This document shows positions 17,512-24,950 of a stretch of DNA of 64,000 nucleotides, in pieces. Numbering within the stretch: the stretch's first letter is position 1; each line of letters opens with the position of its first letter. The stretch is taken from positions 1 to 64,000 of the forward strand of contig NZ_JAUQSY010000011.1 in NCBI RefSeq assembly GCF_030580865.1, written 5' to 3'. The DNA is from Hymenobacter aranciens (GTDB lineage: Bacteria; Bacteroidota; Bacteroidia; Cytophagales; Hymenobacteraceae). A model generated the notes under the pieces. The model made no database searches. It was not told the origin of the DNA and saw nothing but the letters and a program-made list of their open reading frames with translations. A program made the translations under genes and the position numbers.

Positions 17512-18060
17512 TTATAAGTAGGCAACCGACAGCGGTGGTAAATCCAACTCCACACCAGCTTCGCTCACATAGCAAAACTCGTAGTAGCTGCACTGCTTGC
17601 AAAACGGCTTGTTGATGACGGGTGGGCAGGAGGGAAGATTAACCAACTGCTCAATGGCTGCCTCCCACTGCTCGATGGCTGCCCGGTCGGCGTCCGTGAG
17701 CACCACCCGCTCGGTGCGGCGTATTTTGGGGTATTCCAGCAGGCCAGTAGGGTTTTCGATACCGTGGCGCTCCAGCACGCGCAGGTAGTACTGCAGTTGC
17801 GCAATGCTGGCGTGTTCCAGCTTGTTGCTGCGCTTAATTTCATGGACCACCCGCTCCTGGGGGTCGTAAAAATCAATCTTGATGCCATCAAGCTGCACTT
17901 CGCGGTAACGCTTGGCCCGCTGCGGATAGGCCGTTTCGTGCAGCAGCGTGCCGTCGGCTACGTTGGCGTGCGTCTGCTGGAAGCTGATGCCACTGTGAAA
18001 CAGCCACAGCTTGCGGTGGCAGATGTGGTAGTAATTGATGTGCTTGCCGGTGAGGTGCAT
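17512..18060 (-). CDS. cas4: CRISPR-associated exonuclease Cas4
   Basis: 182 residues of the RecB-like nuclease fold. The first iron-sulfur Cys is in HICHRKLWLF, the catalytic GIKIDFYD and VVHEIKRSNKLE motifs (Asp, Glu-x-Lys) follow, and the C-terminal cluster FCKQCSYYEFCYV gives three more Cys. Cas4 selects PAM-adjacent prespacers and trims them for Cas1-Cas2. It is the first gene of the adaptation half of the operon and follows cas7 across a strong hairpin. Confidence 0.95.
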   Translation of the reverse strand: MHLTGKHINYYHICHRKLWLFHSGISFQQTHANVADGTLLHETAYPQRAKRYREVQLDGIKIDFYDPQERVVHEIKRSNKLEHASIAQLQYYLRVLERHGIENPTGLLEYPKIRRTERVVLTDADRAAIEQWEAAIEQLVNLPSCPPVINKPFCKQCSYYEFCYVSEAGVELDLPPLSVAYL

Positions 18061-18079
18061 GGCGGAGCAAGGGAACTGA

Positions 18080-18117
18080 AGCAAAGAGGCTGCCTCATGC
18101 GAGGCAGCCTCTTTGCT
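18080..18117 (-). promoter_or_regulatory. 17-bp perfect hairpin between cas7 and cas4
   Basis: AGCAAAGAGGCTGCCTC and its exact complement around a 4-nt loop, beginning 3 bp after the cas7 stop codon. No T-run follows the stem on the minus strand, so a simple terminator is not obvious. It sits exactly between the interference genes and the adaptation genes of one operon, where an attenuator, RNA-processing site or 3'-end stabiliser would fit. Confidence 0.7.
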
Positions 18118-18119
18118 GG

Positions 18120-19208
18120 TTATGCTGGTACGTTCTGATTCTCGTAATCAAACGCCCGCAAACGGGCCAGAATATCCTGTTCAGCCTGGTCAAGAGCATC
18201 AGCCGCGCCATAGGCTCCGGCAATGTACCCGCCAGCCGGGAGGGTAGTATACAGCTTGGCTCCGGCTGTTTCATCGAGCACGGGCTTGGCAGTGGGGCGC
18301 TCGGTGTCTTCGCGCAGTTGGCCTCGGATGGCCCCAGCCAGGTGGTTGGCGTTGTCGCTCACAGCTACGGCCAGCGTTTCCATCAGGCTGAACGTGCGGG
18401 CCTGATTGCTGGTGATGCGCCAGTTGACTAGGGCGTGGGCCAGGGCGGGCATGTACTTTTCGCGCTGCTCGCGCGGCGCCAGCAGGCAGGGACCGAATAC
18501 GTTGCGGGATTCTGTCCAGCCCTGGGCCTTTAATTCCTCCACTTTGCTGGGGTGAAGTTCGGGCTCCAAAGTATTGGTTGATACACAGAACAGCGTGCGC
18601 AAGTCCACCGCCACGTCGTACACAAACAGGCCGGAAGCACGGCTGTGGTCAGGAATCCAAATACGGTTGGGTAGGTTGCGCTTGGTGTTGAGCAACAGCG
18701 CGTCAACTTCTTCTTTCGACAGCTCTTTGCCGCTTTCGTCGCGCACGCGCACCGGGTGGTGTGAGGGGTGAGAGGTACGGTCAAACGTCAGGTTTTCCTT
18801 CTGTTGCTCCAAGCCGCCCAGTAATGGATGCAGCGGGCGCATGGCCGAAATCGACAGCGGCGACCGGCGCTTGATGGTAAATTCACCGGTTTCGGCCCGC
18901 ATGTAGCCGCCTAGCAACTGGTCGACGTGCGTAGGGTCGCAGGGCGACCACGGCTCTTTCTGCTCAAACTGTATTTCCTCAGCTTTCTTGCCCTTCTTTA
19001 CCTGCCAGTTGAATGTGATAGGGGCGGGCGGCACGTTCAGGCCGGTGGTCAGCGCATCCATGATGCTGCGCTTAACCTGCTGCCCGCTCGAATACGCTTG
19101 GTTGGTGCCAAACTGCGGGTCGCGGTAATACTTTTGGCCGTCTTGCACGGAGAAAACGGTATGCTCGGCGTGACGCAGGCCACGCAAATAGATGTAAGGA
19201 GACTGCAT
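18120..19208 (-). CDS. cas7: Type I Cas7 (Csp1/PGING-like) backbone protein
   Basis: 362 residues. Position and length fit the Cas7 backbone subunit that coats the crRNA in Cascade. The N-terminus (YIYLRGLRHAEHTVFSVQDGQKYYRDPQFGTNQAYSSGQQVKRSIMD) has the start of an RRM-like fold and the SSGQQVKRSI segment typical of Bacteroidota Cas7 proteins of the PGING branch; SISAMRPLHPLL lies near residue 120 and a Gly-rich TTLPAGGYIAGAYG near the end. The assignment rests on order (between cas8 and cas4) and resemblance; I could not run a profile search. Confidence 0.85.
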   Translation of the reverse strand: MQSPYIYLRGLRHAEHTVFSVQDGQKYYRDPQFGTNQAYSSGQQVKRSIMDALTTGLNVPPAPITFNWQVKKGKKAEEIQFEQKEPWSPCDPTHVDQLLGGYMRAETGEFTIKRRSPLSISAMRPLHPLLGGLEQQKENLTFDRTSHPSHHPVRVRDESGKELSKEEVDALLLNTKRNLPNRIWIPDHSRASGLFVYDVAVDLRTLFCVSTNTLEPELHPSKVEELKAQGWTESRNVFGPCLLAPREQREKYMPALAHALVNWRITSNQARTFSLMETLAVAVSDNANHLAGAIRGQLREDTERPTAKPVLDETAGAKLYTTLPAGGYIAGAYGAADALDQAEQDILARLRAFDYENQNVPA

Positions 19209-19243
19209 GAGTAAGCGTTGAAAAAAGTGAGAAATTGCAAGAG

Positions 19244-20587
19244 TTAAGCAGGCACGGCGGCATCGCTGCTTTGCCGGGCGATGTAGCGGAAGCGTACCAG
19301 AATGATGAACAGCGGGAAATTATCGACCGGCATCAGCATTACTTGACGCACGGCTTCGTCGAAGGTGTCGCGGAACGTGGCGGCGCTGCTGCCAGCTTCG
19401 TCCAGCATGTCGGCCAGCCGTTCGATAAAGGCTGGGCGGCTTTTTACGAACACGCTTTCTGCTTGCCGGTCAAGGTTTTTCTTGCCCCGGCCGCTGTCGC
19501 GGTGGTCGTTGCGGCGGGCAAATTCGTGAAGCGTAGCCGCCAGCCGGTCAGCTGCGTTGTAAAGTTCCTGGTTGTTGAGCATGGTGAGAATCCAGAGTTG
19601 ATAAATGTCGAATTGAAGCCGGTCGGCATCAGTTTTGAGATTGATTTTCTTGTCGTTGCCGGGTAGGTAATCCTGTAGCTTGGCTGGCTCGATGGCCGCC
19701 AGCCCGATGCTGCCCAGCTGGCAGGCCCGCGCAAAGCCGTAGTGCGTTTCGTAGAGGCTGGTCACCTTCTGCCAGTCGCGGATTTCCGGCGAGAGCTGAA
19801 ACAGCTGCTGCGACAGCTGGTGCATGTCTTCCACCGCGCCTAGCTCCAGGGGCACGAAACCAATAGTGCGGTTGGTTTGCGCCAGACTGTACACGTAGGC
19901 CGTGATACGGTGCTTATAGGTGGTAGCCAGCGCAAACAGTACCTTCACCCACGCTTGAGTGCGCAAGGCGCTGCTGCCATCTTTGGTGTCCAGCGCCTCG
20001 TCAAAGTTGAAATGAGCCAGCGGCTGGCGCGGATTAAAATCCGGGTCGAAGACATGGGTTAGCCAGCGGCCATTCCAGGTGTCAATCTGGTTGCCTTTCA
20101 GTCCATCGCGCTGGCCGAGCAGAGCGCGGTAGTTGGCCCAGCCTTCGTACAGCGTCCACAGCACTTCGTCCTGGTCGATGAGCAGGGTGAGGCCGCCGCT
20201 CACGCCCACGCCCAGCGCCCCACCAATCCAGGAGCAGTACATGTCTTCGGCGGCCACCTGTGGCCCCACGCCTGACACTTGCCCCGAGGTAGTGCCCGTA
20301 GTGCCCGCCGCCGGAAACCCGATGACGAAGCTGGCATCGGGGGCCAGCTCACGCACGTTGCGGTGCAGCTTTTCCAACTGCACCTCGGCGGCCGTAATGC
20401 CGGGCACTAAGTCTTTCTGCGCTACTTTTTGGGCAAAAGGGGAGTTGGGCACCCATTGCAGATACTTGTCGTGAGCAAAAAACACTGGGTGTAACTGCTC
20501 ATCAAAAAACTGCCGGGCCGACAAATCATGGCCGGTGCGCTCATTCCACAGCGTCAGGAAGCGGCGGCCGATATAGCTGGTGTACAT
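19244..20587 (-). CDS. cas8: Type I Cas8-like large subunit (Csp2/PGING-like)
   Basis: 447 residues without clear nuclease or helicase motifs, lying between cas3 and cas7, the usual place of the large subunit that recognises the PAM. It starts MYTSYIGRRFLTLWNERTGHDLSARQFFDEQLHPVFF. The central part is aromatic-rich (ALGVGVSGGLTLLIDQDEVLWTLYEGW), and the last 180 residues look largely helical. No zinc-finger cysteine cluster is seen, unlike Cst1-type Cas8b. It most resembles what is annotated Cas8c/Csp2 in Porphyromonas-type (PGING) systems, but Cas8 proteins diverge so strongly that this remains an inference from context. Confidence 0.75.
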   Translation of the reverse strand: MYTSYIGRRFLTLWNERTGHDLSARQFFDEQLHPVFFAHDKYLQWVPNSPFAQKVAQKDLVPGITAAEVQLEKLHRNVRELAPDASFVIGFPAAGTTGTTSGQVSGVGPQVAAEDMYCSWIGGALGVGVSGGLTLLIDQDEVLWTLYEGWANYRALLGQRDGLKGNQIDTWNGRWLTHVFDPDFNPRQPLAHFNFDEALDTKDGSSALRTQAWVKVLFALATTYKHRITAYVYSLAQTNRTIGFVPLELGAVEDMHQLSQQLFQLSPEIRDWQKVTSLYETHYGFARACQLGSIGLAAIEPAKLQDYLPGNDKKINLKTDADRLQFDIYQLWILTMLNNQELYNAADRLAATLHEFARRNDHRDSGRGKKNLDRQAESVFVKSRPAFIERLADMLDEAGSSAATFRDTFDEAVRQVMLMPVDNFPLFIILVRFRYIARQSSDAAVPA

Positions 20588-20599
20588 AAGGCGAAGGGG

Positions 20600-22777
20600 T
20601 TAGAGAAAGGAATCGGGTTCCAGCAGTTGCAGGCCCAGCCGCTGGTAATCGGCCAGTGGCTGCGGCACCACGAACGGAGCCGCGCCGAAGTCCAGCCGCT
20701 CGTAGTGCTGCCGGTTTTTATTGTATTGAATGGTGCGCCAACTGATGGGTATTTCCAACTCAATGCGGCGCTCCCAGGACGTTTTCTCGTTCAGGTACTC
20801 GGCCCGGTCGGCGGCCAGAATGCAGGCGGCCGTTTCAATTTCCAGCGCCTCCACCAGCATCGAACGGCTGCGGTGTGTCAGGGCTCCTTCTATCAGCTCG
20901 CCCTGGTCCCATATCAGGTGTGTGTCGATGTCGGCCAGCGTCAAATCGGGGTACACGATATCGAGGCGGTGTTGCAGGTCGCGTTCCGGCAGCAGAGCCG
21001 CGTCGGGCAGTTGGGCGTAGCTGCGCAGCACCACTTCGCGGGTGTAAGGCAGCGTTTTCGGAGCTGGTTCTATGACGTGGATGGGCTTCAGCTTGCCGAT
21101 GGTTTCCGGGCTGCGCCGCCGGTTCACGCGTCCGAAGCGTTGCACCAGCGCATCGAGCGGCGCGGCCTCGGTTATCATCCGGTCGAAGCTGATATCGAGG
21201 CTAACCTCCACTACCTGCGTCGAAACCACAAAGCAGGGGCCGGGCTGGCCGTCGAACTCCGCTGTCAGCTTTTTCTCCAATTCGGCCCGGTCCAGCCGAC
21301 GGAAACGGCTGTGCAGCAGCATGGCTTTCACGGCCGGAAACTCTCGTTGCAGCCGCTCAAACTCGGCCTGCGCTCCGAGCACGGTATTACAGATAATCAG
21401 TACCTTCTCATGAGCCGCAAACGCCTGCCGAAGCAGGGTATCCACGGTAGCCGTCAGCGCTTCGGGATGCTCAGTATTGCGAGGTATCTTGAATACTTCG
21501 TGGCGGTCAAACGAATCCAGCACCTCATCCGGCGGGCGCACTTCGTACACCGCCGCCGGGCCGCCCAGTCGGCGGCGCACCTCGTGGTAGAGGGCGGTAG
21601 GCATGGTGGCCGTGCCTACGTGCAGCCGGCAGCCAGCCTGCACCAGCACATCCACAATGGCCAGCACCATGGCCTGCGCCTTGTCGGAATAAGTATGAAT
21701 TTCGTCCAGAATAACGTCGCAGCCGCGCACGTCGAGCAGCACTGCCTCGTAGCCCGGCAGTCCGAAAGCCACGGCTGCCAATTGGTGCGGCGTCAGCACC
21801 TTCACCGAGGCACCCACTTTGTCCTGCAACAGTTTTTCGGCTACGTCGCGCCCCGTGCGGCCCTCCACCAGCTTCGACATGGCGTGGCGCAGCCGCACAT
21901 GGCCGCCCGTCTCGGCCGCTCGCACCCGCTCAAACATGGCGTTGATGGAAGCCTGAAATGGCAGCGTGTAGAACACCCGCCCCCGGCAGCGCCGAAACAG
22001 GTAATCGGTTTTGCCCGCGCCCGTGGGGGCTACTACCAGCGTGTGAGGACGCTGGTCGTCGGCCGAAGTTTGCGAAAGCGGAAATAGCTTGTTGTCGGTA
22101 CGTTGCTGAAAATATCCCAGATTGGGCTTGTCGAACAGCCCTTGTAGCTGCTTGTCGGTATTGTGCTGCAAAGCCGAGGCAAAATGGTCGGCCGCCATCA
22201 GTACGCCCCGCCAGGCCGACCACTCGGCGCTGCGTAATTGCGCCCGGCAGTGCTCCACAGCGTAGCGCAGGGCGGCTTCAGCCTCCGTGCGGGGCACTTC
22301 GCGCAAAGCCACGGATAGTTGTAACTCGTTCAGCACCGCCAGAGCCTCACCCGACCACGTTTCCCAATCCAGCAAGTGGTTAGCTATCCACGGCCCACCC
22401 AGCCGCTGCAAGTCCAGAATACCCCGTTCGCGGGCATCGTGCCGGATGGATTTATGGTGCGCCACCACCATATCGACCAGCGTCGGCCAGTCGGCCCGGT
22501 CAAACAGCGGCAGAAACCCCAGCGACGACAGTTCGTGCCGGTGCGGAAACTGCTCCTGCAAGGGCACTTCCTCGCCGTATATTTTGGTCTGAAAGTGCGG
22601 GTGAGCCTTGCCCAAGTCATGCAGGGCCGCGCCCAGGCCCGCCAGCCGCACCTCGTAGCCCAGATGCGCCGCAATGGCTTCGGCGGCAGCTTTCACCTGC
22701 CGCGTGTGGTCGAGCAGTGTGAGGGGAGAACTGCCGCGCTGGGCGCTTTTAGCAAGAATCGGCCGGTTGGTTTTCAT
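20600..22777 (-). CDS. cas3: CRISPR-associated Cas3 nuclease-helicase
   Basis: 725 residues with both modules. The HD nuclease is N-terminal (HTRQV, ALHDLGKAHP near 51, RHELSS near 80, VVAHHKS near 106). The superfamily 2 helicase follows with Walker A VAPTGAGKT (near 250), DEIH box VILDEIHTYSD (near 355), and motifs V-VI STQVVEVSLDI and QRFGRVNRRR (near 570). It unwinds and degrades target DNA once Cascade has bound. The ATG overlaps the cas5 stop in an ATGA, which indicates translational coupling, and cas8 follows after 12 bp. Confidence 0.97.
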   Translation of the reverse strand: MKTNRPILAKSAQRGSSPLTLLDHTRQVKAAAEAIAAHLGYEVRLAGLGAALHDLGKAHPHFQTKIYGEEVPLQEQFPHRHELSSLGFLPLFDRADWPTLVDMVVAHHKSIRHDARERGILDLQRLGGPWIANHLLDWETWSGEALAVLNELQLSVALREVPRTEAEAALRYAVEHCRAQLRSAEWSAWRGVLMAADHFASALQHNTDKQLQGLFDKPNLGYFQQRTDNKLFPLSQTSADDQRPHTLVVAPTGAGKTDYLFRRCRGRVFYTLPFQASINAMFERVRAAETGGHVRLRHAMSKLVEGRTGRDVAEKLLQDKVGASVKVLTPHQLAAVAFGLPGYEAVLLDVRGCDVILDEIHTYSDKAQAMVLAIVDVLVQAGCRLHVGTATMPTALYHEVRRRLGGPAAVYEVRPPDEVLDSFDRHEVFKIPRNTEHPEALTATVDTLLRQAFAAHEKVLIICNTVLGAQAEFERLQREFPAVKAMLLHSRFRRLDRAELEKKLTAEFDGQPGPCFVVSTQVVEVSLDISFDRMITEAAPLDALVQRFGRVNRRRSPETIGKLKPIHVIEPAPKTLPYTREVVLRSYAQLPDAALLPERDLQHRLDIVYPDLTLADIDTHLIWDQGELIEGALTHRSRSMLVEALEIETAACILAADRAEYLNEKTSWERRIELEIPISWRTIQYNKNRQHYERLDFGAAPFVVPQPLADYQRLGLQLLEPDSFL

Positions 22778-23337
22778 CGCTCCAACACGGGTTTGGCGGT
22801 GGGGTTGCCCACGATTTCCAGGCGGCCGTACATTGGTGCGCCTTCGGCAAAGCGGTTGTATCCCACCAGAAAGGCATCGGCCGTCGGCCCGTCGGTAAAA
22901 TGCAGCTCAAAGCCCGGCAGCGCAGCGAACTCGGCCTCGCTCAGTACTTGTGGCTCGCTCGGTAATAGAATATCCTCATTTCGGCACAGGCACAGATGCT
23001 GCGTGGCCGCCGTCCGCGCTTCTGCTTCCGTGGCAAAGGCCAGATGCAGCGTCGGATGGAGCAGCACCCCGCGCACCAGAATGGCGCGGGGTCGCGTCAA
23101 CTGCTGCTTCTTTTTCTCGTGTATCCAGCCGCGCGGGTGCGTTTGCTCCTGTTGCATACTCAAGCCGGTGTAGCTCAGCCGGTGCCGCAAAATCTGCGAT
23201 ACGCCCAGCTTCTGCCTCATGCCTTCAATCACCGAAGGCGTGAGGAATTGCTGCGAATAGGTTTCGCCATCGCGTACCGCCGTCCATGGTTTTAGGTAAC
23301 CAAAGGGGCCGGTGTAGGTAACTGTAAAATAGCTCAT
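22774..23337 (-). CDS. cas5: Type I Cas5 (PGING-like)
   Basis: 187 residues. The start MSYFTVTYTGPFGYLKPWTAVRD, with YSQQFLTPSVIEGMRQKLGV close behind, fits the Cas5 subunits of Bacteroidota PGING-type loci, which cap the 5' handle of the crRNA in Cascade. The C-terminal half has a beta-rich stretch and ends with a Gly/Pro loop. It is the first gene of the cas5-cas3-cas8-cas7-cas4-cas1-cas2 run, and its stop overlaps the cas3 start by 4 bp. Because a Cas6 gene is present upstream, this Cas5 need not process crRNA itself as Cas5d does in type I-C. Confidence 0.85.
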   Translation of the reverse strand: MSYFTVTYTGPFGYLKPWTAVRDGETYSQQFLTPSVIEGMRQKLGVSQILRHRLSYTGLSMQQEQTHPRGWIHEKKKQQLTRPRAILVRGVLLHPTLHLAFATEAEARTAATQHLCLCRNEDILLPSEPQVLSEAEFAALPGFELHFTDGPTADAFLVGYNRFAEGAPMYGRLEIVGNPTAKPVLER

Positions 23338-24011
23338 ACTAATTTGTCTTTGAAGCCAAAATCAGTCTCTTGTCAGACACCGCCTTTTCAGGGGGATAGT
23401 TAGGATTCATGTCCATCGGTCGGTTGATTTTGTAGCTTCGAGGTATGACGATAACACCGGAAAATTCGCAGCTCTCAGGAGTTGCCATTGCCGATGAACT
23501 CCGCTACTTCCTCGGTCGCGTCTGGCATCCAAAACCCCTTCCAAGGGCCTAGCGCCGACGAAGCGTGGCGGCGCTTGCGGGCCGAGCGAGGACCCATCAC
23601 GACCCGCGAGGAAATGATACGCCGCGCCCAAGAGCAAGCTGCGAAGAAGAAATAAGCCGTTACTTTGCATAAGCCGTTACTTTGCATCGAAAGTCATCTG
23701 AGGCAACTGGATTGCGGGTAAGCAAGCAGTGGAACGCGCTGAAGCTGCTGAATGCGCACCATCTGCGGCAACTGAATGGCGGGTAAGATGGTAGATGAGA
23801 AAAGTTCAACAAAGAGGCTAAGGCCCTAGTGTGGGCTATTATGACAAAACCGGGAAATTGGCCTTACAGCAAGGTGACTTTAACCTGGGTCGAACTTGCC
23901 TCGAACTATACTCCGACCCCGAGCGACGGTGAATAGCAAAATTCCGGGAGCCTGCATCTGGCTACTTAATTGGCGGCAACGGGAAAGTGCAATAACATAG
24001 AGCGGGCTTGC
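23338..24011. other. Decayed gap between cas6 and cas5
   Basis: 674 bp in an otherwise tight operon, without a full minus-strand gene. It holds a possible 53-codon plus-strand gene (23494-23655), a direct duplication of the 17-mer AAGCCGTTACTTTGCAT (near 23655-23690), a second imperfect duplication of about 28 bp (near 23694-23721 and 23760-23787, both reading CATCTGnGGCAACTGnATnGCGGGTAAG-like), and short coding-like scraps around 23830-23935 such as LGRTCLELYSDPERR. It looks like an insertion that has since decayed. Confidence 0.5.
23494..23655 (+). CDS. Possible small antitoxin-like protein
   Basis: 53 codons, opposite in strand to the cas genes. The second half reads WRRLRAERGPITTREEMIRRAQ and then a Lys-rich end, a charged helical pattern of the kind seen in small antitoxins or DNA-binding tails. 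The first 15 residues are Ser/Thr-rich and unconvincing. A different frame upstream (ATG at 23444) gives 36 residues ending where this frame takes over, so it may be a frameshifted remnant. No toxin partner is visible. Confidence 0.35.
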   Translation: MNSATSSVASGIQNPFQGPSADEAWRRLRAERGPITTREEMIRRAQEQAAKKK

Positions 24012-24677
24012 TTACTCCAAAGCCCCGCACCCCAGCCCCGTGCTGTGGCCCACGCCCACGCACCACGCAAAGCGTATCTGCTCCGCCGTGCCTGTCACGA
24101 TAACCGGGCACTGACTGGCGCGGCACTGCACGCTCTTATAGGCAAAAAGCTTGGTTTTAGCCCCCGGGTAGTCGCGGTCAAACCGCACGGTGGCTCCAGT
24201 GTCATCCAGCCCAGCCTGGCGGAGCTTGCGGCATAGCGTTTCGGTCAGCAACTCATCGGTGCGCGGGTCAAGGTAGGTGAGGTGGTCGGCGGGCTTGCCT
24301 TTTTCGGTTTCCCACTTCACAAACACCGGGCTGAGCACCCGAAACCACTGCTCGCCGTCCTGAAACTCGGGCGGATTCTGGATGCGGGCTTCGCGCACAT
24401 GCAAACCCAAGTCGAGGCCGGGCTTACTGACCACGCCCGAAATGACTTCGTGGATGAGCGCCGGGTCGTGGGCCGAGATGGTCCAGTGGGCGCCGTCGCG
24501 AAAGTGCAAGCCGCCGCGGCTGCCCCGGCCGCCGCGCAGCCAGCTGAGCGAATAAAGGGAAAGACCGTCGTGCAGTTCCTGGTTGTGGCCAGCCCAGCGA
24601 TGGAAGGCTCCTTTGAGTGTCGTCAGGTGCTCGAAAGGAAGCGGCTTGTCAGCTGAAAGGTAGAGATGTAAGCGCAT
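24012..24677 (-). CDS. cas6: CRISPR endoribonuclease Cas6
   Basis: 221 residues. The N-terminus MRLHLYLSADKPLPFEHLTTLKGAFHRWAG starts the first RRM-like fold, with a candidate catalytic His in FHRW. The C-terminus carries the Gly-rich loop of the RAMP superfamily (FAWCVGVGHSTGLGCGALE). Cas6 cuts the pre-crRNA in each repeat to leave the ATTGAAAN handle. It is the first cas gene and is separated from cas5 by 674 bp of decayed sequence. A TAAATTTG box lies 53 bp upstream. Confidence 0.93.
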   Translation of the reverse strand: MRLHLYLSADKPLPFEHLTTLKGAFHRWAGHNQELHDGLSLYSLSWLRGGRGSRGGLHFRDGAHWTISAHDPALIHEVISGVVSKPGLDLGLHVREARIQNPPEFQDGEQWFRVLSPVFVKWETEKGKPADHLTYLDPRTDELLTETLCRKLRQAGLDDTGATVRFDRDYPGAKTKLFAYKSVQCRASQCPVIVTGTAEQIRFAWCVGVGHSTGLGCGALE

Positions 24678-24729
24678 GATGTTGTTTGCAGAAATGCGGC
24701 AGCAAGTACAGGCACTTTTTCTGAAATGC

Positions 24730-24737
24730 CAAATTTA
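24730..24737 (-). promoter_or_regulatory. Putative cas promoter, -7 element
   Basis: TAAATTTG on the minus strand matches TAnnTTTG in full. It predicts a start site about 45 nt upstream of the cas6 ATG. No TTG is seen at -33. The 273 bp between cas6 and mmsA carry no gene. Confidence 0.5.
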
Positions 24738-24950
24738 TTCACTCGCTACGCTAAGTTTTTTAGCGCCCCAAACTGGTAAAATCCAAATAAAAAATCAGCG
24801 CATATAAAGAGAAGCAGAAAAATTGAACTGGGAAAAATGACAGGAAAAATTTTCTGCTAACCCGAAATAAAAATATCCTAACCCCAAACGTTTGCAGAAA
24901 GTGAAACAAAACCCTTAGCTTGCACCCTTCTTTAAGAATCTGCTAAGATT

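Noticed and set aside
20528..22087. A 519-codon plus-strand open frame
   Set aside because: It is antisense to cas3, which has all HD and helicase motifs.
16213..24677. A plain type I-C call for the cas locus
   Set aside because: A Cas6 gene and an ATTGAAAN repeat end are present, and Cas5/Cas8 look PGING-like rather than Cas5d/Cas8c of I-C.
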